Both the position numbers and the translations under genes were made by a program. Positions 1-8,176 of a DNA stretch of 64,000 nt are shown piece after piece. The stretch's first letter is position 1. Every line of letters starts with the position of its first letter. Location of the stretch: contig NZ_BMRA01000002.1 in NCBI RefSeq assembly GCF_014648395.1, forward strand, positions 186,001 through 250,000, read 5' to 3'. The notes beneath the pieces were generated by a model. It searched no databases, was not told where the DNA came from, and saw nothing but the letters and a program-made list of their open reading frames with translations. Origin of the DNA: Micromonospora fulviviridis. GTDB lineage: Bacteria; Actinomycetota; Actinomycetes; Mycobacteriales; Micromonosporaceae.

Positions 1-186
1 AACGCCACGATCGTCGGCACCATCGGCCTGATCGAGGCGTCCAGCGTGATGAAGGACCTGATCAACAGCAACGGCGACGCGGTGATCGCGATCTTCGCCG
101 TCTTCGCCGGCACCTTCGCCGCGCTCCTCATCCCGACCGGCTACTTCTTCGGCTGGCTGGCCAACCGACTGGCGGTGAAGCGCTGA
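1..186 (+). CDS. Amino-acid ABC transporter permease, C-terminal fragment
   Basis: Only the last 61 codons lie in the window; the gene starts before base 1. The visible part ends in one hydrophobic helix (residues AVIAIFAVFAGTFAALLIPTGYFFGWL) and a short basic tail, as in inner-membrane permeases of polar amino-acid uptake systems (HisM/GluC type). Its TGA shares one base with the ATG of the next permease, so the two are translationally coupled and probably form the heterodimeric channel of one transporter. The exact substrate cannot be read from this fragment; glutamate or another polar amino acid is inferred from the partner. Confidence 0.8.
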   Translation, partial: NATIVGTIGLIEASSVMKDLINSNGDAVIAIFAVFAGTFAALLIPTGYFFGWLANRLAVKR

Positions 187-1073
187 TGAGCACCAGCACC
201 GTTCTCTACGACCACCCGGGGCCGCGGGCGCGCGTCCGCAACGCGGTGCTCAGCGTCGTCTTCGGCGTCGGCCTGGCCGCCCTGCTCTGGTGGGTCTACG
301 CCAAGTTCGACCAGGCCGGGCAGTGGGAGGGCAGCCTCTGGCAGCCCTTCACCGAGGCGCCGACCTGGACCCAGTTCATCCTGCCCGGCCTGCGGCAGAC
401 CCTGCTCGCCGCCGCCACCGGCATGGTGCTGTCGCTGGCCTTCGGCATCCTGTTCGCGGTCGGCCGGCTCTCCGACCACTGGTGGGTCCGGGTCCCGGCC
501 GGCGCGGTCGTGGAGTTCTTCCGCGCCGTGCCGCTGCTCCTCATGATCTTCTTCATCTTCTACGGCGTGCCGTTCCTCATCCAGGGGCCGGTCCCGGCGT
601 TCTGGGCGGTGGTCGTCGGTCTGACCCTCTACAACGGGTCGGTGCTGGCCGAGGCGTTCCGCGCCGGCATCCGCTCGCTTCCGGGCGGGCAGTCCGAGGC
701 CGCGTACGCCGTGGGCATGCGGAAGAGCCAGGTGATGCGGCTGATCCTCGTGCCGCAGGCCGCCCGGGCCATGCTGCCGGTGATCGTCAGCCAGCTCGTC
801 GTGCTGCTCAAGGACACCGCGCTCGGCTACATCGTGGCCTTCCCCGAGCTGCTCCAGCGGGGCGTCAACGACCTCTCGGCCAACCGGGGCAACGTGGTCG
901 CCGCCGCGATCGTGGTGGCCGCCATCTACATCGTGATCAACTCGCTGCTGACCACGCTGGCGAACTGGCTGGACCGGCGTACCCGGCGGCGGGGCTTCCG
1001 GATCCCGAAGCAGGCCGCGGCGCCGGACTCGACCCCGGCCGGCGGCGCCACGGTGGCCGAGCCGCAGGGCTGA
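186..1073 (+). CDS. Amino-acid ABC transporter permease (GluD-like)
   Basis: A 295-residue inner-membrane permease of the His/Glu/Gln/Arg/opine family. Five or so hydrophobic segments are visible. The conserved coupling loop that docks on the ATPase is present as the stretch EAFRAGIRSLPGGQSEAAYAVG around residues 155-177. The start overlaps the stop of the upstream permease by one base. The long hydrophilic C-terminus resembles GluD of Corynebacterium glutamicum, where GluABCD imports glutamate (family knowledge). The ATPase and binding protein must lie upstream of the window. It is the last gene of its operon, closed by the hairpin at 1089-1120. Confidence 0.88.
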   Translation: MSTSTVLYDHPGPRARVRNAVLSVVFGVGLAALLWWVYAKFDQAGQWEGSLWQPFTEAPTWTQFILPGLRQTLLAAATGMVLSLAFGILFAVGRLSDHWWVRVPAGAVVEFFRAVPLLLMIFFIFYGVPFLIQGPVPAFWAVVVGLTLYNGSVLAEAFRAGIRSLPGGQSEAAYAVGMRKSQVMRLILVPQAARAMLPVIVSQLVVLLKDTALGYIVAFPELLQRGVNDLSANRGNVVAAAIVVAAIYIVINSLLTTLANWLDRRTRRRGFRIPKQAAAPDSTPAGGATVAEPQG

Positions 1074-1088
1074 CACCGACCCGTCGCG

Positions 1089-1120
1089 AAGGGCCGGCCC
1101 GGATCACCGGGCCGGCCCTT
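1089..1120. terminator. Bidirectional terminator, 14-bp stem
   Basis: Perfect inverted repeat AAGGGCCGGCCCGG / CCGGGCCGGCCCTT with the loop ATCA, placed between the convergent amino-acid permease and rny genes. The stem begins with AA and ends with TT, so it can serve either direction. Confidence 0.85.
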
Positions 1121-1140
1121 CGTCGCTCTCGCCGTCGTGG

Positions 1141-2907
1141 TCAGCGGGCGATCTCGGTGACCCGGGACTCGCGCACCACGGTCACCCGGATCTGACCGGG
1201 GTAGGTCAGCTCCTCCTCGATCTGCTTGGCCACGTCCCAGGCCAGGACCGCGGCGCCGATGTCGTCCACGTCCTCCGGCTTGACCATCACCCGGATCTCC
1301 CGGCCCGCCTGCATGGCGAAGACCTTCTCCACACCGAGCTTGCCGGCCGCGATCTCCTCGATCCGCTCCAGCCGCTTGACGTACGCCTCCAGGCTCTCCC
1401 GCCGCGCCCCCGGCCGCCCGCCCGAGCAGGCGTCCGATGCCTGGGTGAGCACGGCCTCGATGGTCTGCGGCGGCACCTCGTTGTGGTGCGCCTCGATGGC
1501 GTGCACCACGTCCTCGCTCTCCCCGTACTTGCGGGCCAGGTCGGCGCCGATGATGGCGTGGCTGCCCTCCACCTCGTGGGTGAGCGCCTTGCCGATGTCG
1601 TGGAGGAAGGCGCAGCGCTTGATGGTGGGCACGTCCAGCCGCAGCTCGGCGGCCATGATCCCGGCGATGTGCGCCGTCTCCACCAGGTGCTTGAGCACGT
1701 TCTGCCCGTACGACGTCCGGTAGCGCAGCCGCCCCAGCAGGGTGACCAGCTCCGGGTGGATCTCGGTGATGCCGACCTCGACCAGGGCGTCCTCGGCGGC
1801 GCGGTGGCAGAGCTCCTCGACCTCGTGCCGGGCCAGGTCGTAGACCTCCTCGATCCGGTGCGGGTGGATCCGGCCGTCCAGCACCAGCTTCTCCAGGGTG
1901 AGCCGGCCGACCTCCCGGCGTACCGGGTCGAAGCAGGAGAGCAGGACCGCCTCGGGGGTGTCGTCGATGATCAGGTTGACCCCGGTGACCGACTCGAAGG
2001 CGCGGATGTTGCGCCCCTCCCGGCCGATGATCCGCCCCTTCATCTCGTCCCCGGGCAGGTGCAGGACGCTGACCACGCTCTCCGCGGTCTGCTCGCTGGC
2101 CACCCGCTGGATGGCGTCGACCACGATGTGCCGGGCGCGCTGCTCGGCGGTGTTCCGCGCGTCGGCCTCGATCTCCCGGACCAGCAGCGCGGCCTCCCGC
2201 TTGGCCTGCCCCTCGATCGACTCGACCAGCTCGGCCCGGGCCGTGTCGGCGGTCAGCCCGGCCACCCGCTCCAGCTCGCGGCGGCGCTGCTCCTCCGCCT
2301 CGGCGAGCGCCTGCTCCCGCTCCACCAGTGCGGCCTCCCGGGCGGCGAGCGCGGCGCTGGCGGCGGTGAGCTGCCGCTCCCGCTCGGCGAGCCGCTCCAC
2401 CTCCTCGGTGTGCAACCGCTCCCGCTCGTCCATCCGGGCGGCCCGCCGCTCGACCTCGGCGGCCTGCTCCCGGGTGGTCGCGGCGAGCACCGCCACCTCC
2501 CGCTCGCCGCTGCGCCGGGCCGCGGCGCGAAGCTGCTCGGCGTCCGTCTCGGCCTGCTTGTGCGCCCGCTCCAGCACCGTGTCGGCCTCGGCCCGGGCGT
2601 CGTCGAGCACCCGGCGGGCCTCGGCCCGGGCCGCCTTCGCCTCGGCCTTGGCGGCGGCCGCCTCGGCGCGGGCCGCGGCGGCGGCCGACTTCGCCACGTC
2701 GATGGTGCTGTTCGCCTCGTCGGCGGCGGTGCGCAGGGCCGCCAGGGACTGCTCCTGGCGGTCCTTCTCGGCGATGAAGGCCGGATCCTCCGGGGCCGGC
2801 GCGAGGCTGAGCCGCCGCAGGGTACGCACGCCGAACAGGACGGCGCCGACCACCACGACGACGAGCAGCAGCACGACCGCGAGGATGACGACGTCGAAGC
2901 CGCTCAT
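1141..2907 (-). CDS. rny: Ribonuclease Y
   Basis: A 588-residue membrane-anchored endoribonuclease that initiates mRNA decay. In order: an N-terminal transmembrane helix (about residues 6-27), a long Ala/Glu/Arg-rich coiled coil (about 45-260), a KH RNA-binding domain with GRIIGREGRNIRAFE near residue 290, and an HD phosphohydrolase domain with HDIGKA near 434 and AIEAHH further on. The start MSGFDVVILAVVLLL is chosen because it puts the membrane helix at the extreme N-terminus; the frame stays open for another 101 codons upstream, but that part is basic and low in complexity. In related actinobacteria rny lies near recA-recX (family knowledge). The unusually long gap upstream suggests a long leader. 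Confidence 0.93.
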   Translation of the reverse strand: MSGFDVVILAVVLLLVVVVVGAVLFGVRTLRRLSLAPAPEDPAFIAEKDRQEQSLAALRTAADEANSTIDVAKSAAAAARAEAAAAKAEAKAARAEARRVLDDARAEADTVLERAHKQAETDAEQLRAAARRSGEREVAVLAATTREQAAEVERRAARMDERERLHTEEVERLAERERQLTAASAALAAREAALVEREQALAEAEEQRRRELERVAGLTADTARAELVESIEGQAKREAALLVREIEADARNTAEQRARHIVVDAIQRVASEQTAESVVSVLHLPGDEMKGRIIGREGRNIRAFESVTGVNLIIDDTPEAVLLSCFDPVRREVGRLTLEKLVLDGRIHPHRIEEVYDLARHEVEELCHRAAEDALVEVGITEIHPELVTLLGRLRYRTSYGQNVLKHLVETAHIAGIMAAELRLDVPTIKRCAFLHDIGKALTHEVEGSHAIIGADLARKYGESEDVVHAIEAHHNEVPPQTIEAVLTQASDACSGGRPGARRESLEAYVKRLERIEEIAAGKLGVEKVFAMQAGREIRVMVKPEDVDDIGAAVLAWDVAKQIEEELTYPGQIRVTVVRESRVTEIAR

Positions 2908-3764
2908 GCGGCTGCTCCGAGCCGGTGCGCGCCTTCTGCGACCCGGTCCGGGCAGCCGCCCGGCGAGGAGCGGCCGGCAGCGCCTGGAAGACCGCCGGTG
3001 AACCTGTGCCGCCCCGTCATGGCCGCCTCCCCTGAACGTCGTCGCCGCAGGCGGCGTGCGGATGGGCACGCACCTGCGACTCTGGACGCCCGACCGGAGC
3101 GGCTGGCTGTGGGTAGCTTTCCGTCGGCGGTGCCCACGCGAGGGCATCGCCGGCGGCCGGTTGCAGTTGTCGGGTCGGCTCCGGACCGGCCGTCCGGAGC
3201 TTGCCGTCAAGGGCCGGTGAAGCTGGCCAAAGTGATGCTGTTCTGTTACGCGATCTATGTTGTGCGCTTAGCCTGCGCTGGTCGGGCAATGTGAGCCTGT
3301 ATGGCGAGGCTAGGTCTCCGGGGGCCGTTCGGTCAAGAACTCATGATCAAACCACCCGGACGGAGCGAAGTTGCGGCGTCACGCAGAGCTGTCCAGATGC
3401 CGGACACGGCCGGACAAATTTCCCCCGTCCCGGCCGCCTCGGTCACGTTCCCGACCTGCTCAGAGCCGCAACGCGACCGTCACCGGCCGCCGCTCGGGTT
3501 GACCTGTCGCCCCGGTCGGCGGGCCGGCAACTTTCCGCAAGGGTGACTCGCATGTCACCCCTTGCCGCCCATCCGGCGCCCGATCCGGTCCGCGGACGCT
3601 GACGCGTGAACGACCCACCGCCCCTCCGGTCGGGTGCGCGGATCCTGGCGAGTTTCCGTTCCAGGCGAACGGCACCTCTCCAAGATCGCGGCGCACCAGG
3701 AGAGCGCGAGGGAGCGGGCGCGGGGACGCAATTGACGGGGGGGCAGCGGGCGCGACGTTGGCGC
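2908..3764. other. 857-bp gap without a convincing gene
   Basis: Open frames here lack the strong third-position G/C bias of the neighbouring genes, and none has a good ribosome-binding site. The visible structure is three hairpins: GCTCCGGAC / GTCCGGAGC at 3178-3200, GGGTGAC / GTCACCC at 3541-3560, and CCGTTC / GAACGG at 3656-3672. There is also an AT-richer island at about 3225-3310, possibly the rny promoter area. The 3656-3672 hairpin is about 95 bases past the stop of the BKACE gene and could end it. The octamer CCAAGATC at 3680-3687 recurs in other intergenic palindromes of the window. Confidence 0.6.
3178..3200. other. Hairpin in presumed rny leader
   Basis: Perfect 9-bp stem GCTCCGGAC / GTCCGGAGC with the loop CGGCC, about 270 bases upstream of the rny start. 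It has no T-tract. It could be a structured 5' leader element or part of a small RNA; the sequence does not decide. Confidence 0.35.
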
Positions 3765-4469
3765 TCAGCGGGCGCCGAGGGCGTGGGCCGTCATCACCAG
3801 CGCCGGGTTGTCCGGGGCGACGGTGCCGTCCGGCAGGACCAGGGTGTCCTCCAGGCCGATCCGGGTGTCCAGGCCACGGCGGACCGCCTCGGCGAGCACC
3901 GGCCAGGTCGCCGGGCCCTCGCCGTGCAGCAGCACCGGCGGGCGGTCGCCGGGCAGGGCGGCGAGGATGGCGGCGGCGTCGGCAAGGGCCACGTCGACCG
4001 GTTCGGCCAGGCACTCGACGAGAACCCGCCCGGTCGGCACCGGCCAGCGGCGCCAGGCGTCGACCGCGGCCACCGTCCAGAGGCCGGCCTCGACCATGAC
4101 GCCCCGCTCGTGCAGGGCGGCCGCGACGGCCGCCGCACCGGGCTCGTGGGCGTTGACCGAGGCGAAGTCGGGCAGCACCGTCCAGGCGCGTACGGCGGCG
4201 ACCCGGTCGGCGGGCTCGGCGGCGATCCAGGCGCCGGTGCTCACCCCGACCGGCAGGCCGGGCCGGGCGGACCGGATCGCGGTGACCGCCGCGGCGATCA
4301 CGGCCGGGTCAAGGGACTCGGCACCACCGGCGTCACGCGGGTGCACGTGCACCGCCGCCACCCCGGCCGCCGCGCACCGGACCGCCTCGGCCGCCAACTC
4401 GTCCGGCGTCACCGGCACGGCGGGATGCTCCTCCCGCCGCCGTCCCCCGTTCAGACACGCCTTCAACAC
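3765..4469 (-). CDS. BKACE-family beta-keto acid cleavage enzyme (DUF849)
   Basis: A 234-residue TIM-barrel enzyme of the BKACE family, which condenses a beta-keto acid with acetyl-CoA and cleaves it to acetoacetate plus a CoA ester, using zinc. The family start (LKACLNGGR) and the metal motif VHVHPRD near residue 45 are present. GTG at 4469 is chosen: GGAGGT lies eight bases before it and it directly precedes LKACLNGGR, although the frame runs 30 codons further upstream. The protein is shorter than the usual 270-310 residues of the family, so the substrate is unknown. It stands alone between the rny gap and recX. Confidence 0.82.
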   Translation of the reverse strand: MLKACLNGGRRREEHPAVPVTPDELAAEAVRCAAAGVAAVHVHPRDAGGAESLDPAVIAAAVTAIRSARPGLPVGVSTGAWIAAEPADRVAAVRAWTVLPDFASVNAHEPGAAAVAAALHERGVMVEAGLWTVAAVDAWRRWPVPTGRVLVECLAEPVDVALADAAAILAALPGDRPPVLLHGEGPATWPVLAEAVRRGLDTRIGLEDTLVLPDGTVAPDNPALVMTAHALGAR

Positions 4470-4540
4470 GGCCGCCCACCTCCCCAGGAGTCGATCATGA
4501 TGTTGTCGGCCCCGACCCGGCCCGCGCGCCGGCCCGCGCC

Positions 4541-4611
4541 AGGCCGCGGAAGGCCGCACCAGGCCGCGGAAGGCCGAGCCAGGCCGTGGCAGGCCGAGCC
4601 AGGCCGGGGCC
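4541..4611. repeat. 20-bp tandem repeat, about 3.5 copies
   Basis: Units at 4541-4560, 4561-4580, 4581-4600 and a partial at 4601-4611. The consensus is AGGCCGCGGAAGGCCGAGCC with one to three changes per unit. It lies between the BKACE start and the recX stop. Each unit contains two AGGCC half-sites, so the array can fold on itself. Confidence 0.8.
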
Positions 4612-4614
4612 GGG

Positions 4615-5313
4615 TCAGTCGAGGGGGCGGGAGGTGGGGTCGAGGTCGTTCTCGGCGTCGGCGAGGGCGTCGGCGTCGATGTGTTCGGCGAACTCGGCCG
4701 CCTCGGCGCTCTGCGCGGCCAGCGCGTCCTTCACGGCCCGGATGGCCACGCCGGCCGGGTAGCCCTTGCGGGCCAGCATGCCGACCAGGCGACGGAACAC
4801 GGCGTCGGGCTCGCCCCGGGCCGAGCGCAGCTTCCGCTCCACCAGCACCCGGGCGGTCTCCGCCTCGGTCTCCTCGTCGATTTCGTCGAGCGCCTCGCCG
4901 GCCACCTCGCCGTCGACGCCGCGCTGGCGCAGCTCGTTGGCGAGCGCCCGGCGGGCCAGCCCGCGGCCGGTGTGCCGGCTGCTCACCCAGGCACGGGCGA
5001 AGGCGGCGTCGTCCACGATGCCGACCTCGTCGTAGCGGTCGAGGACCTGGTCGGCGACCTCCTCGGAGATGCCCCGCTTCGCCAGGGCGCCGGCCAGCTC
5101 GGCGCGGGTACGCGGCCGGACCGCGAGCTGCCGGAGGCAGATCTCCCGGGCCAGCTCGGCCTCGTCGCGCGGCGGCGCGGGCGTCGCCTCGGCGTCGGGC
5201 TCCTCGGCCCGGCCCCGGCGGCCGCGGCGCGGCCGGGGTGGGGTGGTGGCGTCACCCGTGCGGGGCGGGCTGGCGTCCCAGCCCCGCCCCGTACGGGCGC
5301 GTCGTCCTGCCAC
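4615..5313 (-). CDS. recX: RecX, regulator of RecA
   Basis: A 232-residue RecX protein, which binds the RecA filament and limits its ATPase and strand-exchange activity. The first 55 residues are a basic/acidic low-complexity extension. The three-helix RecX repeats follow, recognisable in ARE-ICLRQLAVRPRTRAELAGALAKRGI, in DEVGIVDDAAFARAWVSSR and in the stretch ending KGYPAGVAIRAVKDAL. It starts 14 bases after the recA stop on the same strand, the usual recA-recX operon, so it should be damage-induced with recA. The start is not firmly fixed because the N-terminal extension is poorly conserved in the family. Confidence 0.9.
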   Translation of the reverse strand: MAGRRARTGRGWDASPPRTGDATTPPRPRRGRRGRAEEPDAEATPAPPRDEAELAREICLRQLAVRPRTRAELAGALAKRGISEEVADQVLDRYDEVGIVDDAAFARAWVSSRHTGRGLARRALANELRQRGVDGEVAGEALDEIDEETEAETARVLVERKLRSARGEPDAVFRRLVGMLARKGYPAGVAIRAVKDALAAQSAEAAEFAEHIDADALADAENDLDPTSRPLD

Positions 5314-5327
5314 GGGTCAGCCGGGGA

Positions 5328-6374
5328 TCAGAAGTCGACCGGCGGCAGCTCCGGGCCGCCGGCGGCGTCGCCCGCGCCGGTGCCGACGCCGAGCTTCTCC
5401 AGGATCTTCTTCTCGATCTCGGCCGCCACGTCCGGGTTCTCCCGGAGGAACTCGCGGGCCTTCTCCTTGCCCTGGCCGAGCTGGTCGCCGTCGTAGGTGT
5501 ACCAGGCGCCGGACTTGCGGATGATCGCCTGCTCCACGCCGACGTCGATCAGCGAGCCCTCGCGGGAGATGCCCTTGCCGTACATGATGTCGAACTCGGC
5601 CTGCTTGAACGGCGCGGCCACCTTGTTCTTCACGACCTTGACCCGGGTGCGGTTACCGACCACGTCGGTGCCGTCCTTGAGGCTCTCGATGCGGCGCACG
5701 TCGAGCCGGACCGAGGCGTAGAACTTCAGCGCCCGACCACCGGTGGTGGTCTCCGGGCTGCCGAACATCACGCCGATCTTCTCGCGGAGCTGGTTGATGA
5801 AGATCGCCGTGGTGCCCGTGTTGTTGAGCACGCCGGTGATCTTCCGGAGCGCCTGGCTCATCAGCCGGGCCTGGAGACCCACGTGGCTGTCGCCCATCTC
5901 GCCCTCGATCTCGGCGCGCGGCACCAGGGCCGCCACCGAGTCGATCACGATGATGTCGATCGCGCCGGAGCGGACCAGCATGTCGGCGATCTCCAGCGCC
6001 TGCTCACCGGTGTCCGGCTGGGAGACCAGCAGGGCGTCGGTGTCGACACCGAGGGCCTTCGCGTACTCCGGGTCGAGCGCGTGCTCGGCGTCGATGAAGG
6101 CGGCGATGCCGCCGGCCCGCTGGGCGTTGGCCACCGCGTGCAGGGCGACCGTGGTCTTACCGCTGGACTCCGGACCGTAGATCTCGACGACCCGGCCGCG
6201 CGGCAGGCCGCCCACGCCGAGCGCCACGTCGAGCGCGATGGAGCTGGTGGGGATGACCGCCGTCTGCACGACGGGCCGCTCCCCCAGCCGCATCACCGAA
6301 CCCTTGCCGAACTGCTTGTCGATCTGAGCGAGAGCAAGGTCGAGTGCCTTCTCCCGGTCCGGCCCTGCCGCCAT
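5328..6374 (-). CDS. recA: RecA recombinase
   Basis: RecA forms filaments on single-stranded DNA, drives homologous recombination and stimulates LexA self-cleavage. Visible motifs are Walker A GPESSGKT (residues 67-74), the Walker B segment [12 protein letters not shown], the loop-1 region [12 protein letters not shown] and the loop-2 region [21 protein letters not shown]. The chosen ATG gives [15 protein letters not shown], the usual length (348 residues), and has AGGGGTGG eight bases upstream. An in-frame GTG at 6422 would add 16 residues and sits six bases after a -10 hexamer, so a leaderless longer form is possible. recX follows in the operon. Confidence 0.96.
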   Translation of the reverse strand: MAAGPDREKALDLALAQIDKQFGKGSVMRLGERPVVQTAVIPTSSIALDVALGVGGLPRGRVVEIYGPESSGKTTVALHAVANAQRAGGIAAFIDAEHALDPEYAKALGVDTDALLVSQPDTGEQALEIADMLVRSGAIDIIVIDSVAALVPRAEIEGEMGDSHVGLQARLMSQALRKITGVLNNTGTTAIFINQLREKIGVMFGSPETTTGGRALKFYASVRLDVRRIESLKDGTDVVGNRTRVKVVKNKVAAPFKQAEFDIMYGKGISREGSLIDVGVEQAIIRKSGAWYTYDGDQLGQGKEKAREFLRENPDVAAEIEKKILEKLGVGTGAGDAAGGPELPPVDF

Positions 6375-6428
6375 CGTTGCCACCCCTGCCTTCGCCGGCG
6401 TCTTTCCTGAGCTTCGCGTCACGCGGAC

Positions 6429-6451
6429 ACGCTAGGCGCTGGGTCCGACAG
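6429..6451 (-). promoter_or_regulatory. PafBC-type (RecA-NDp) damage promoter of recA
   Basis: Read on the minus strand: CTGTCGGAC, an 8-base spacer, then TAGCGT. This fits the published RecA-NDp pattern TTGTCRGTG-N8-TAnnnT (core TTGTCR matched at five of six positions, spacer and -10 exact). The family is activated by PafBC independently of LexA. The predicted start of transcription is near 6422. Confidence 0.75.
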
Positions 6452-6505
6452 AAAACCAGCCGACGGGCCGCGAGCTGTGGACGAGCACCCCGCTGTGGAC
6501 AATAG

Positions 6506-6521
6506 CCGAACAGGTGTACGA
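6506..6521 (-). promoter_or_regulatory. LexA (SOS) box of recA
   Basis: On the minus strand TCGTAC-ACCT-GTTCGG, a 10 of 12 match to the actinobacterial SOS box TCGAAC-N4-GTTCGA. A TTGTCG and a TATTGT flank it 19 bases apart, so a second, LexA-repressed promoter probably overlaps the box about 55 bases upstream of the PafBC-type promoter. Confidence 0.75.
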
Positions 6522-6558
6522 CTCGACAAGCGACACGCGGAACCGGCGAAAAGGCTGC

Positions 6559-6759
6559 TCAGCGTAGTCGCGCGGGCACCCGGTCGGGATACGCGGCGAC
6601 CACCGCGCGCCACACCACGTGCGTCTCCTCACCCCCCGCGAGGGCCTGTTCGATGGTCCGCCCGCCGAGCTGGGACAGCACCTGGTCGCTGGCGATGCTG
6701 GCCGCGTAGCCCGGCCCGAACGCCTCCTCCAGCCGTGCCCAGAAGTCGGTCAGCCGCAC
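6559..6759 (-). CDS. DUF3046 small protein
   Basis: A 66-residue protein beginning MRLTDFWARLEEAFGPGYAASIASDQVL, with the SQLGGRTIEQAL and VWRAV segments typical of DUF3046. Members occur beside recA in actinobacteria (family knowledge) and their function is unknown. It starts at a GTG three bases after the MFS gene's stop. AAGGAGGAG, encoded within the last codons of that gene, is its ribosome-binding site, so the two are coupled. It ends 137 bases before the recA regulatory region. Confidence 0.88.
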   Translation of the reverse strand: MRLTDFWARLEEAFGPGYAASIASDQVLSQLGGRTIEQALAGGEETHVVWRAVVAAYPDRVPARLR

Positions 6760-6762
6760 GTG

Positions 6763-8106
6763 TCACTCCTCCTTGTCGGGCACCTCGTCCGCGGGACGCC
6801 GGAGTTCCTCCGGCGCCCCGACCGGCGCCGGACGCAACGCTAGCGCCACCAGCGGCACCACCGCGATCGCCGCCAGCAGGGTCAGGGTCGGATAACCCAC
6901 GGCCCGCATGACAAACCCGCTCGCCGCCGCCGCGCCCGCCCCGGCCAGTCCCATGACCAGGTCGGACAGGCCCTGCACGCCGGGCCGGTCGGCGGTGGGC
7001 ACCGACTCGGACAGCAGCGTCGAGCCGGCCACCATGGTGCCCGACCAGCCCAGCCCGAGCAGGGCCAGACCCACCGAGAGCAGCGGCGTGTGGTGCCCGG
7101 CGGTGCCGGCGACCGCGCAGGCGGCCAGCAGCAGGGCCACCCCGCCGAGGATCACCGGACGCCGGCCCAGCCGGTCGGTGAGCCAGCCGACCAGCGGGGA
7201 GAGCGCGTACATGCCGGCGATGTGCAGGCTGAGCACGATGCCGACCACCCGCAGCACGTCCGCGTCGGAGTGCGACTCGCCGAGGCGTACCGGGGTCATC
7301 GACATCACGGCGACCATCACCAGGTGGCCCATGGCCACCGCGGCGATGCCGAGGCGGGCGGCGGGCCGGTCGCGTACCGTGCGCCAGGCCGCGACCATGC
7401 CCGCGCGGCGCCGGGCCGACGATCCCGGTGCGGCGCCCGGGTCGGCCGGGATCTCGGCCGCCGCCAGCCGGCGGGCGGTGAGCAGCGGGTCCGGCCGGAG
7501 CAGCACCGCCAGTACGGCGGCGGCCAGCACGAACGCGGCGGCGCTGAAGGCGAACGGGCCGGCCAGCGCCGGCAGGCCCCAGCCGCGGGTGGTGGCGTCG
7601 GCGAGCGCGGCGAAGTTCGGCGCGGCCACCGCGCCGATGGTGGTGGCCCAGACCACGAGCGAGAGCTGGCGTCCCCGGCGGGCCGGCTCGGCCAGGTCCA
7701 CGGCCGTGTAGCGGGCCTGGAGGTTGGCCGCGGTCCCGCCGCCGAAGAGCAGCATGCCGAGGAAGAGCAGCGGCACCAGGTGCACCACGGTGGAGACCAC
7801 CACGAGCACGCCCCCGACCGCCCCGACCAGGTACGCGGTGACCAGCCCCGGCCGCCGCCCCCGGGCCGCCATGATCCGGGTGACCGGCACGGCGAGCAGC
7901 GCGGCGCCGACCACCCCGGCGCTCTGCGCCACCCCGGCCAGCGCGGTGCCGGCGACCCGGGCGGCGAGCAGCGCGCCGACCGAGATGCCGATGGTGACGC
8001 CGATGCCGCCGATGATCTGGGTGAGGAAGAGCAGCCGGACGGTGCGCCGCTGGATCGGGGCGACGTCGAGCCGGCTCGTCGCCGGCGTGGTCAGGTCGGT
8101 GGCCAT
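6763..8106 (-). CDS. MFS transporter
   Basis: A 447-residue major facilitator protein with about 12 hydrophobic segments; a drug or small-molecule exporter is the most likely role. Family-like signals include the intracellular loop AYLVGAVGG after helix 4 and a duplicate in the second half, WLTDRLGRRPVILGG, matching the G-x-x-x-D-R-x-G-R-R loop between helices 8 and 9. The ATG at 8106 is chosen over the longer frame because GAGGAG lies eight bases before it. The substrate is not readable. DUF3046 follows three bases downstream in the same unit. Confidence 0.88.
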   Translation of the reverse strand: MATDLTTPATSRLDVAPIQRRTVRLLFLTQIIGGIGVTIGISVGALLAARVAGTALAGVAQSAGVVGAALLAVPVTRIMAARGRRPGLVTAYLVGAVGGVLVVVSTVVHLVPLLFLGMLLFGGGTAANLQARYTAVDLAEPARRGRQLSLVVWATTIGAVAAPNFAALADATTRGWGLPALAGPFAFSAAAFVLAAAVLAVLLRPDPLLTARRLAAAEIPADPGAAPGSSARRRAGMVAAWRTVRDRPAARLGIAAVAMGHLVMVAVMSMTPVRLGESHSDADVLRVVGIVLSLHIAGMYALSPLVGWLTDRLGRRPVILGGVALLLAACAVAGTAGHHTPLLSVGLALLGLGWSGTMVAGSTLLSESVPTADRPGVQGLSDLVMGLAGAGAAAASGFVMRAVGYPTLTLLAAIAVVPLVALALRPAPVGAPEELRRPADEVPDKEE

Positions 8107-8176
8107 GACGGATGCTCCTCGGGTAAGGGGTGACCCATCCTCCCGCACCCGACCGGGTCACCGGCACCCGGTTTAG

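Noticed and set aside
3201-3420. Possible ydaO (c-di-AMP) or other known riboswitch in the rny leader
   Set aside because: None of the conserved ydaO segments could be found on either strand; only simple hairpins are visible.
3460-4014. 184-codon minus-strand frame and other short frames at 2904-3602
   Set aside because: They run across the real BKACE or rny boundaries, show no third-position G/C bias typical of this genome and no ribosome-binding sites.
6374-6422. GTG at 6422 as the single recA start
   Set aside because: Plausible for a leaderless mRNA, but the conserved RecA N-terminus and the good ribosome-binding site favour 6374 as the main start; kept as a finding instead.
8129-8162. 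GGTGACCC / GGGTCACC inverted repeat between the acyl-CoA dehydrogenase and MFS genes
   Set aside because: The 8-bp arms are separated by 18 bases and there is no T-tract; too weak to call a terminator or operator.
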